From contig CM031563.1 of the NCBI GenBank assembly GCA_018466975.1, positions 1,178,001-1,242,000 on the forward strand: a stretch of DNA of 64,000 nt. The letters run 5' to 3'. The notes beneath the pieces were generated by a model. It searched no databases, had not been told where the DNA came from, and saw only the letters and a list, made by a program, of their open reading frames with translations. The stretch's first letter is position 1. The number at the start of each line of letters is the position of its first letter. Made by a program: the position numbers and the translations under genes. Source of the stretch: Sparassis latifolia. Its lineage: Eukaryota; Basidiomycota; Agaricomycetes; Polyporales; Sparassidaceae. Positions 31,078 to 40,745 of this stretch are shown here, piece by piece.

Positions 31078-32954
31078 CTACACAGGCGACCCATTCCTGA
31101 CCTTCAGGGCTTGCGCGGAGGAAGCCTCAAGCTGGTAGATGGTGTTATTAGGATAGATCTGGACCCCAAATCAGCTGACGAACACAGAAACGTCGCTCGG
31201 AGTAACATACAGTAAAGCCATCGTCCGGCGTCGCGCCACTTGCAAGGTATGAGCCAGCTTGCCTTCAACCCTGGATTCAGCAACGCAACAGCGCGCACGA
31301 AATGGATACTAACCAAATCAGATCGCCAGCAAGCCCAGAGCTCAGAACTGTTGAATACCAAGAGGTATACGTGTCCGTCATGTTCGTCAGCACCCCGAAC
31401 TCCTCCAACAACACGGGCTTGCTGTAGTTGTGCTGCGACTGCGCGTGGTACTCGATCCACGTGTCGCCCCACGGGATGGGATCAGACTCGGACCACGATC
31501 CCTGCGCACAGCGGTCAGGACTATGTCGGACTCTGGACAAGGGGAGACACGCTAACCGGGTACAGCTGTGGGAGAATCAAGTTATCGTGCGATCCTCGCG
31601 AGTAATGCTGACCGAACTCACATGGGCAGTGCCGAAATCAATAGTGGAGACCTGGAGGTTAGCATTAAAGTCTATTCCTTCACCACCTCTAAGAAACAGG
31701 TCATTTCCGTGACCACATCAAATGCAGACAGGGAAGATGCGTACGCGTACGGCCAGTCCGTCGCACCAGGGAAGTTGTAGAATCCTTCGTCGCCCAACCC
31801 TACGAGGTGGTTGCTATCGATGGACTTGATGTACGCCGACATCTCCTCTACCCATGGCGTGATCGTCGTCGTGGTGCAATTCCCCGTCGAGACACTACAT
31901 TGTCCTCTGCGCATCAGCCGTTATTCGACTCGAAATATACGCACGCATACCCAGTGGACCCCGTGCACCTCGGCTCGTTGGCAAGTTCCCAGCCCAGGAT
32001 GCCCGGCTCGTCCACATAGCGACCCACGAATGCGGAGACGTAGCTCTTGTATGCCGCCTGGTGCACCATCGTTATTTAATAACCAGCGCGCCACAAAAAG
32101 ATTCGCAATAACTCACGATAATAGAGGGCGTAGTGTAGAACAGATCATGGTATGACGTATTTGTTAACTGGCTGACATAGACGTCCATGCCACCATAGTT
32201 GTCCCAGTTGTTCGTCCTGCAAAATGTGTTTAGTGTCTGGGCTCTACCACAGGTGCAGTGGCTTGCACCAACAAGGTGACGATGAGCCTGATGCCGTATG
32301 ACTTCGCAGCAGCGACGACATTATCTGTAAGACATAGCACAGACTGCGTCAGCCACGGCACACATTCCAATTTCAGCACAAAAGTCACCGAAGTTCTCGA
32401 GCCCGGTAGAACCGTAGTTGATCGTAGCGGTCCCATTAGTCCACAGTTGGTAATAGTCGCCGCTCGGCGTCGTCACGTCGTTGAAGCCCCTGCGTCATCT
32501 CCAGCAGACAATCTGACGTCGGCAACGGCTACTTACCAAGTTCTCACCGTGGTCGCTCCAGCGTCTGCGATGTCGGAGAACGCCTGGTCCATCTCCGCGG
32601 TGGTGAGGCCCATGAGGCCCACCCAGTACGAGTTGGCACTGCGAGAAAACGGTGAGCTTGCACTTACGCACCAGGGGGAGAAAGGTTACCCTACGACGGT
32701 GTATGGCTCACTGTTTAGCGTGAAATTTGTCCCTGAGGTTTTCACGAAGCCTGTTACGGATGCTGCGGTCGAGAAATGAGTATGCTAAGTGCCCCGTCAC
32801 CGCAAATCGTTGCCCACCTCTCCGAGCAATCTAGCAAGGCCACCGTTGGCTGAGTGAGAGCTCAATGCACGTTCCGGTTCGTACTCACCGGCAGCACCGC
32901 CGCATCCACAACAGATACAGCCGCCAAAGCGAGAGCAGCAAGACACACAAACAT
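31078..32954 (-). CDS. Mannan endo-1,4-beta-mannosidase, GH5 (subfamily 7 type)
   Basis: Thirteen exons: 32954-32889, 32784-32690, 32638-32537, 32489-32389, 32324-32273, 32216-32117, 32057-31951, 31894-31745, 31688-31622, 31565-31557, 31501-31314, 31262-31211, 31158-31078. The product is 389 residues. It hydrolyses internal beta-1,4 links in (galacto/gluco)mannan and is secreted: the N-terminus [18 protein letters not shown] is a signal peptide. GH5 signatures: [29 protein letters not shown] with acid/base Glu200, LVGLGDEGF, the TWIEYH barrel strand, and VLLEEFG with nucleophile Glu317. No CBM1 module is present. Exon 10 is only nine nucleotides (LYP). The third-intron acceptors and the exon 5 donor (GTTGGT) were chosen by frame. 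A truncated copy lies at 1.45-2.24 kb. High confidence in function. Confidence 0.95.
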
Positions 32955-33005
32955 CTTAGTCTCAGAGCCAGAGACACTCGCTCTGCAGGACGCACCGACC
33001 CGACC

Positions 33006-33011
33006 TTTATA
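33006..33011 (-). promoter_or_regulatory. TATA box of the mannanase gene
   Basis: TATAAA on the minus strand lies about 52-57 bp before the mannanase ATG, a plausible core promoter position for a strongly induced secreted enzyme. Confidence 0.5.
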
Positions 33012-33438
33012 CTAGCGAAAGGCCCGAAGTCGCCCATGCGGACCTCAGCCTTATGCAGTCGGCAGATTCTCGCAGTTCGCACGAACTCCGAGATTTACCC
33101 CAGGGTGCATTTCCGTCTCGCTAGTAGACTCGTCGCCACCGCGTGAGCACACCCACGACGAACGAGGCCGCGAAACGACACATCTCCTTTGCTTCTTCTC
33201 GCGCCGGTTAAATTGCAATCACGAAGAAGATCCGCAGGTGCAGCGGCACGCGAGGGCCGTGCTCGCTGCGACCCGGCTTCAGTGCAGTATTCGACGCACT
33301 CCCCCCACACGTGATGCACACCACGATGGACGGGGTGGAAAAACTCACCTTCGACCAGACACTGCCAGTCGTCAGGTTACCAGCAGCATGACCGGAGCGA
33401 AGCGTAATACGGAATCTATTAGGTTAGGTAAAACAATG
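33012..33438. other. Intergenic between GGT 3' end and mannanase promoter
   Basis: About 430 bp with CpG-rich host composition and no gene. Upstream control sites of the mannanase should lie here, but I could not single any out. Confidence 0.3.
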
Positions 33439-35952
33439 TCAATATCCCGCAGCAATCCCGTTCTTCCTCGAATCACTTGCAGCTGGGGAACGAGAGCGTG
33501 AGTCATGGTGCGAAGACGGGGCATACATAGCTGCGGGCATACCGTATATCGTATCCCCCTTCTTCACGACTGCCTGCACGACAGACGCGACGCGATTGAT
33601 GTTCGACACTGCATAGCAATCGACATGTGAACACACGAGGGGAACGGGAACGCTCACCAGTCACATTATGTCCCAAAATCTTGAGCCCTTCCAGCAGCTC
33701 CGGGTCGTACACACTGTCTGCCTCGACCTCCAGCGGGTACAGCTGATCGTGCAGGCGTCCGTACTCGATCGCCGCGCTGACGTCCATTCCCCAGTCGAGG
33801 TTCAGGATCACCTGAAATACCGCGGGGAATATTTTTGACCCGCCAGATCCACCGATTGCGAGGTAGAACGAGCCGTCCTCGTGCTCCATGATCGTCGGGG
33901 TGGTTGAGGAGAGCGGGCGCTTTCCCGGCTCGGGGTAGTTGTCTGAGGCGCATCAGATACAAGCGACGAACGCGAAGTCGTGTGCTTACAAGGAGACGGA
34001 TACAGTCCGAATGCGTTTGGCATGCCGGGCGTGGAGAAATCATCCATCTGCAAACATCTGATGATACATCTGATGGAGATGCGGCCGCACCTACCTCGTC
34101 GTTCAGGATCACACCTGTGATAGGGTCCATGACTTGGGATCCAAATACCAAGTTAACAGTGGATGTCAATGCAACCGCCATTCCGTTCTTATCGACTATG
34201 GATGAATGACTCTGGGATCTCAGATTACTCGACCGTAACTCTCAAAATGAAATGCTCTACATACCGTTCCGTGATCGACGACAACGTCGTAGACCGGGTT
34301 ATAGTATTCAGGTGAGTGGGTTTGGGCCTACATAATGCATCAGGACTCTTCAACTACAGCCAACATTATTCTGACAAATGTCGGAGATGCCACTGTCTAA
34401 CGGCATTTCCGACATTTGGCGGATAGAATGCACAAGTTGTAGAACGCTCGCGAGGACTCACGTCAGTAATATTGCCAAAAATCTCTTGGCCGAACTTCTT
34501 GGTCGGAATCTCAGACATACGATCTAGATCATCAGCGGAAGTTGGATCAGAGACTTTGGTCCTGGGCATCATCATCTCAATGATGATTTTGACTTCCTAG
34601 CACAATATCCCGCCTACCTCGCCGCGAACCCGACTACGAGCGAGGCTGGTCAGCCAGTGAAATTTTAATATGGCTAGAAACTTGCATTTCATCGCTTCAA
34701 TGTAACGATGGGTGTTTAGTAGGGTTCTTCCCTCTTCCGTGAGGTCGTCGTAATGTTCCATTAAATTCAGCATATGCATTAGCACGAGGCCAGATGTCGG
34801 AGGATGAGGGGTGTAGATTTTCCTGCCCCGATATGTCCCCTGCAGAGCTCGATTTACGCGCACCCGATAGTCTGTGAGGTCCTTGTGCGTCAGGATGCCT
34901 CCACTAGCGCGAACTTTCTCCACGATGGCGTCTGCGATGGGACCCTAGAGGTAGAAGTGAGTTAGTAGAGTACGCGCGTCTTCATTACCAGCGCTAGATA
35001 CTTTGTAAAATGCGTCCGGACCCTCGGCTGCGATCGTGCCCAACGTACGCGAAAGGTTCGTACGGCGTATTATATCGCCTTCTTCCAGCAGCCTACCCTC
35101 GGGAGCAAAGATTGAACTCCAATCTGAATTATCCTGCATTAAATCACAGAAAACCTGCTCCAGTTCAGCCCAGGCTGTGCGTCAGCTCAAGCACACGGTG
35201 TCGCACCGGCATATGGATTCTGCGCGCAAGTTCTTTGGGGACTCGCCATCCTTTCGCAGCCTCGACGCTGGGATGGACGAGGGTGCTCCAGGGCAAGCTG
35301 CCCCACCGCTTGTGCGCCTCCTGTAGCCCGCGCAGCTCGCCAGGCACGCCGACGGCGAGACCCCCAATGAGCGACGCGATCGGGTTGTTCACGTACATCG
35401 TGGAGTTCGCCGCGGCGGGTGCCGCTTCGCGGAAGTCGATGCTGTATACTTCCGAGGACGCGTTTGGCGAAGAGGGGGGAATGCGCACGGTCATGAATCC
35501 CCCTCCCCCGATGCCGGAACTTGGGTGTGCGATCAACGCCGCGTGCAGGCGGAGGAACGGTGCACGACTCACGAGAACATGTTCATGACACCGATGCAGA
35601 AGGTCGTGCTCACGATTGCATCCACGGCGTTACCGCCGAGCTTGAGCGTATCGACGCCGATCTGGGAACACACCTCATTCTCGCTGGCGACCGCGCCATT
35701 GGTGGCTTCTACGATATATGCAGGGTTCCGTGTGTTGGACGGGGCACGCCGTCGTGAGCTGCCCTGGTGGTGAAGGCGGGCATGACAGAAACGAGAGAGT
35801 GAATGTCGAGTTAGTAAGCCGACCAGGATCAGAGCAGAGAATACGAAGAAGAGGCTTCTCCAGAATGTCCTATGCGACTGCTGGGGATGTCCACGGTGAA
35901 GGGGGAGGCGATCATGGTGGGAGGAGAGGAGGACATAATCCTGCTTAAGCAT
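33439..35952 (-). CDS. Gamma-glutamyltransferase (glutathione hydrolase), membrane-anchored
   Basis: Twelve exons: 35952-35573, 35519-35207, 35154-35002, 34944-34686, 34633-34618, 34561-34462, 34327-34265, 34211-34095, 34047-33990, 33942-33658, 33608-33543, 33482-33439. The product is 617 residues. GGT cleaves glutathione and transfers or hydrolyses its gamma-glutamyl group. Residues ~30-48 ([18 protein letters not shown]) form a type II membrane anchor. Family motifs: [61 protein letters not shown], and [12 protein letters not shown] with the autoprocessing and nucleophile Thr428, which yields a ~190-residue small subunit. [10 protein letters not shown] and [10 protein letters not shown] follow. 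Intron 4 has a GC donor. An upstream in-frame ATG (36024) would add 24 residues; MLKQDYV gives the more usual short cytoplasmic tail. Confidence 0.95.
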
Positions 35953-36369
35953 GGAGGAGGTGGAGGACTGCAAGCAAGAGTCTGCAGCTGGGCAGCGGCC
36001 GATTACAAGATACGCGTCTCCCACAGCGCGTCTGACGTGTATACTTCACTAACGGCATCCCCGACCACTGACTGTCAGCACCAGCGGAGCTCGCAGACCA
36101 CGTCGGGCGTGTTGGCGGGATGGTGACCGCGTCTTCCAGACCACGCGATATTATTCTGTCAACAACGTCAAGTGGGCCATTGCGCAATCGCGAATGCGTA
36201 TGGTATCAGCAAACGTAAGAGCTAGATGCATATACAGTCGGTACTACGAACCACATTCTAATATGACGAATATATGTACGGTATCAAGACGAGACATGCA
36301 AACAGCGGGACTATATAACGACAGCAAGGACAAGAACAGAATGACCCGACGGAGATAGAAAAAAACAGA
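35953..36369. promoter_or_regulatory. Promoter region of the GGT gene and 3' end of the UPF0643 gene
   Basis: 417 bp without an obvious TATA box or other gene. Confidence 0.3.
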
Positions 36370-37288
36370 TTATACGCCAGCCTTCAAGCGCTCAACGCTT
36401 CCGCCCACGAACGGTGTGACCTCAACACCACGCTGTCCACGAACTTTTAAGAGACAGTAGCGTTCGAGCTCGTACCGCTCGTACGATATCGCCGCGAGGC
36501 GCATCGCACGGACGTGGTGAGGGCGCGAGTTTGCTGCAGCAGCATGAGCACGCGACTGCCAGATGCACGTCGCGAGATTCACACCAGTCTCCGGGTGTGG
36601 TGTCCCGTACCAATACAGGATGAGCTAGAGGGACAGTGTAAGTACTACTCGCTGTGGAAGAATCAAGGCAATAGTGGGCTCACTCCTCCATTCTGCACAG
36701 CCTCTTCGTGGGCTTTCTTGTCCGCTTCATACAGCGCTGAAGAGCCGTCATCAGACTTCGTGTGAACCCAACTCAAATACCTGAGTACTTACGCCCACCG
36801 TCGCTGCTTTCGCGCCGTTTGCTGCGGAACGCGACGCAGTACCATTCGCGCTCTTCCTCTTCCGGGAGCTCGAGTTCGCCCCAGTTGAAGGCCTCCGCAT
36901 ACGGGATGCTCGAATACTCGAGCGTCACCGCACGGAAGTGATGTAGTGCGCGGTGGAGAGCAAGCGATGCGCTGTCGATGGAAGGAAGACGCGCGGCACT
37001 GGAGAGCGGTGTGACTCGAGGTGCAGAGGGCAGGCTTGGTTGTGGGTATCCGCGCGGGAGAGAGGACAGAAGAGGAGGCAGGTATAGAATGGGCGAAGTG
37101 CTCCGGGAGAAGGTCGGGAGCTGGTGAGGATCAGCCTGAAGGGAAGGGGGAGTATCTCTTGCAGATGGGATGGTGTGACTTGATTTGACGGTCTTGTGCA
37201 CAAGAAGAGTAGAGTCTCGTGCAGTGAATGCAGCGGCCGAATATGCATTCTCGACGGGGACGTAAGAAGCAACAGCAGCTTGAGCCAT
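36370..37288 (-). CDS. UPF0643 family protein
   Basis: Three exons: 37288-36793, 36736-36684, 36624-36370; 267 residues. The N-terminal 100 residues are variable. The conserved core runs from LALHRALHHFRAVTLEYSSI through FNWGELELPEEEEREWYCVA and FRSKRR, then LYEADKKAHEEAVQNGG, LILYWYGTPHPETGVNLATC, IWQSRAHA, MRLAAISYERYELERYCLLK to the C-terminus. This order matches fungal UPF0643 proteins (S. pombe PB2B2.08 type), which have no established biochemical role. No signal peptide or membrane segment is visible. It is divergent to the complex I subunit gene across a 697-bp region. Confidence 0.85.
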
Positions 37289-37985
37289 TGGAAGAAATCA
37301 GTGCCTCTAGTGCGCAACAGAGACCGCGATCTGAAGTCTGCGAGGAGGGGTTGAATATTCGACCTACATAGTTCGACGACTTATATATCTCCAGACGTGC
37401 GATTTCGTCAGTCTGAGGAATTCCGAATTGTCAGAATCGACAGCATGCCCTTAAAGTAGCAACGTCGCCAATTTGGACAAAACAACATCGCAAGAGGCCG
37501 AGATGAATAGATGGCGTGCAGTTGTGTGACGACGAGTCCGAGATTGCGCGATCCTCACAGCACAGATTAGCTAGACTGAGTCATGAATGCCGACGCGAGG
37601 AAATCACCGGCCACCAGTCGCACCGTTCGACAATATGGGATATACCAGCGTGCCTGCGAGGCAAAAACCAGTATCTGAGATTCACTCCGGCGAACGGAGA
37701 GCAAGAGAGAAAAAGATGTCGGAATAACCGCAGTGAAATCAACCAAATTAACGTTGCGACGCCAGTGTGTCAAACGAGGCCTTGAGTTGCACGTTTCGTG
37801 GAAAGTGCACGGCCACCGGGAGCGGCATAAATAGAGAGAACCTCAGACAATGTGTCAGCGCATGGCCAGCGGTAGATGGGAGAACGAAAGCAAGTGTTTG
37901 CCGACGTCGACGCTGTGAAGAAGGGGCCATGTGACTTGCCACTTGAGTTCAGCGAACGCAGCCGAGCATCTCAGCATCGACAGCC
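37289..37985. promoter_or_regulatory. Divergent promoter region: UPF0643 gene and complex I subunit gene
   Basis: Shared upstream DNA of two head-to-head genes. Small open frames here (for example 37516-37785) have no coding signature. No TATA box stands out. Confidence 0.35.
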
Positions 37986-38683
37986 ATGGCCACTCGCAAG
38001 GCCGCCGACCACACACTCTATCATCTCAGCCCGAAGGGTTTCTGGAAGAAATTTAGTGCGTGACCCATGCTTTGAATTGCTATCATCACTAACACATTCG
38101 TAGGGGATGCCGTCGTCGTCAATCCTGAGATTTCCAGCGGCATACCTGTCGTCAGCCTGAACCGCTACCCCCAGCCAGGCTCTCGTCCAGAGGAGTATTC
38201 CACCCCTGCCACCAAAGGTTTGTCATTCATATCTGCTGAACTGTTGTTTCCGTGCTCACATACGCTCAGCTTCCGATCCGGCGCAGAATCCGTACTGGAA
38301 ACGCGACGTGCGGCGCGCGTACCCCCGGCTCTCTGTCGTCACTCAGACTGAACTCTCCTCGCTGCTCATCCAGCATTCCGAGGCCCAGCAAGCGTACGTC
38401 CGGCACCTGACCTTCTCCTCCACCGCTCCTGATCTCGCGACGCGACAGTGTCACCGCGCCAGCTGAAGGTGAGCAGGCGGACAAGACGTCAGTTCCTGTG
38501 ACAAACCCAGAGCCCGTCGACCTCACTGCGGCGATCGCGACCATTATATCCGCGCGCAAGGCATACTCTGAATCTAAGCTTCCGCCCAAGTTGCCCACTG
38601 CGTTCAAGCGCTGGACGCCCGTGCGTACGCAAGATGCACCTCACGATTCCAACGCATACTTTCCCATGCTACTCTACAAGTAG
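37986..38683 (+). CDS. NADH:ubiquinone oxidoreductase (complex I) 21.3 kDa subunit
   Basis: Four exons: 37986-38055, 38104-38217, 38270-38393, 38449-38683; 180 residues. This is a fungal accessory subunit of respiratory complex I in the inner mitochondrial membrane. Diagnostic sequence: GFWKKFRDAVVVNPEISSGI followed by a proline-rich NRYPQPGSRPEEY, then ASDPAQNPYWKRDVRRAYPR and LSVVTQTELSSLLI, the hallmark block of the Neurospora/Aspergillus 21.3 kDa subunit. The C-terminus (AYFPMLLYK) is short. No classical cleavable presequence is seen. The frame is intact with normal splice sites. It matches the ascomycete subunit in the N-terminal two thirds better than at the C-terminus, so identity as this subunit is likely rather than certain. 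Confidence 0.85.
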
Positions 38684-38937
38684 ACGTATGCGAATGTAGA
38701 TGGAATAATTTGCGAATTGAGTTTGGATGGCATGCGCGCAGTTGCTACTTGGATGCATATTTCCGTGAAACGCGTCGCTGGTACTGCGACATGTGTGATG
38801 CCGACGGACGGATATCTGAATCTTGTACATAGCCGTTGTTCATCACGTCCGCTCTTTGATTTCCCTGACATCGTCGCCCACAACGGTGACGGGGTGCGAC
38901 AAATATCGCCAAATAGCACCTAGCGCGTACCGCAACC

Positions 38938-40535
38938 ATGTCGACGTCCGAGCCAAATTCTGCGGCACCGCCGGCCGCTGTCGCGGGTTCTACAGCCGCA
39001 GAGCAAGCCGCCGCCTTTGCCGATGACCCCCGTGTGCACTTTGACCGTGCCGCAGGGGCATGGCGACTGGAGAACGACGATGGGACAGAGTTGGAGTATG
39101 ATGCTGCGAAGGGAGCATGGCTACCCCTGGTAAACCCTTCTCACGGACATATTCGAAATGCAGGATATCCACTGAGATACATGTGTCTGCGGTAGGTCGA
39201 CGAGGACCTCGTGAAAGCTCAGCAAGCAGCGTATTCGGTCGCGGGGGTCGACGAGGAGGTACGTGATCGTACTGGGTATTCTACGAGCAGGGCCATTCTT
39301 CTCTGATGGCCCCGCTGACCTGCACCCCCGCCTCTCTGCGTGCCCTACCCGATATCCTTCGTGCCTGCAAACACAGACACCCGCCGCCCCTGTCCTTGCC
39401 CGCACGGCCAAAAAGCGGAAGGAGCCCGAAGACTACACCTCCAGCACAGTGGGCCAACCCTCCGGGTCCTCCATCAAGCGTAGCAAAAAGGGTGCCGCCT
39501 TGTCCTCCAAAGATAATGGTGCAGCCCCGCCTGAGCGGAAGTCGAAGAACACCGCGGTATACGTGACAAGCCTTCCCCTTGACACAGAAGCAGACGAATT
39601 GGTGGAGTGCTTCTCACGCTTCGGGTTGATCGAGGAGGACGACGACGGGCACCCGAAGGTGAAAATGTATGCACGAGAGGATGGCACGTTCAGCGGTGAA
39701 GCACTCGTCGTGTATTTCAAGGAAGACTCGGTGAACCTCGCGGTTAGCCTCCTGGATGACACCGAGCTCAGGATTGGCAACGCGAGTACACGGATGAAAG
39801 TACAGCGTGCAGAGTTCGGACACAAACACGAGAAGGGAGCTGCAGAAGGCGGAGAGGCAAAGCCACGGAAGACTGTTACGGACAAGAAGAGAGCATCCCG
39901 ACGGATCGGGAAGATGCAGAAGTGCGTTCCACTCTGCTCACTGCTTACTGGGCGTTGTCTGAGGGTGCTTTACAGGAAGCTGGGCGAGTGGGACGACGAA
40001 GACGGATTTGGGCCACATATAACAGAAGAGGATAAGGCCAACGCGACAAACAAGAACAACCGCGTAGTGGTGCTTAAATACATGTTTACGCTGGATGAAC
40101 TCGAGCAAGACGCGTCCTTGTTGCTGGACCTGAAGGAAGATGTCCGGGAAGAGTGCTCAACACTGGGCGAAGTTACTAACGTGGTGTTGTATGATGTGCG
40201 TGTCTTCGCGTTCGTCACGTACGCATACTTATCAATCGAGTGGTCTTGCAGAAGGAGCCCGATGGCATTATGTCTGTCAAGTTCCGTGACTCCTCAGCGC
40301 ACAAGCCTGTGTAATGGTGAGCAAAACAATCGATTATAGTTGACGTCTGGACTCTCACACTTGTCTGCAGAAAATGAACGGTCGTTTCTTCGCTGGTCGT
40401 CGCGTCGAAGCCTCGCTTTATGCAGGCAAGCAGCGCTTTAAGCGGACCACCGATGAGTCCTTCGTGGGTGAAGACGAGAGCGAGAAAAAACGTCTTGATG
40501 ACTTTGCGCAATGGCTGATGACCGAAGGGGACTGA
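38938..40535 (+). CDS. Splicing factor TatSF1/Cus2 homolog (RRM protein)
   Basis: Exons: 38938-39129, 39196-39258, 39377-39921, 39976-40195, 40252-40308, 40371-40535; 413 residues in this model. Cus2/TatSF1 proteins assist U2 snRNP and SF3b in pre-spliceosome formation. An N-terminal segment DPRVHFDRAAGAWRLENDDG, a basic linker (KKRKEPEDY) and a first RRM (NTAVYVTSLPLDTEADELVE) are followed by a basic RRASRRIGKMQKK helix, then a second RRM/UHM (NRVVVLKYMFTLDELEQDAS) ending in MNGRFFAGRRVEASLY. Near 40,300 the expected SAQACV block is present only in another frame, so exon 5 either ends early at a weak donor (GTGTAA, used here) or carries a 1-base deletion. The C-terminus returns to frame. It is convergent with the PI4-kinase gene. 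Confidence 0.85.
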
Positions 40536-40745
40536 GAAGTCGCTGTTCCATAATATGGATTGATATTACAAGTTACAAAATCCGTGGTTGCGCGCCGCGC
40601 CGACCACAGCGAAGTTGTACACTAAGGTCTCACGCTATATTACACCCAGACCATCTACAAGCATTGTCTGTAACGCGAAGTGTTCCTACCAGCAGGAAAA
40701 GAATGGCTTCGTGTCGACAGTCTCAAGTCGCTGCAACGGTAATGG

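Noticed and set aside
25683..36000. Possible secondary-metabolite gene cluster
   Set aside because: The neighbours are an F-box protein, a mannanase and a GGT; no synthase, tailoring enzyme or pathway regulator is present.
39433..39885. 150-codon minus-strand frame antisense to the TatSF1/Cus2 gene
   Set aside because: Mirror of a coding exon; the plus strand has RRM motifs.
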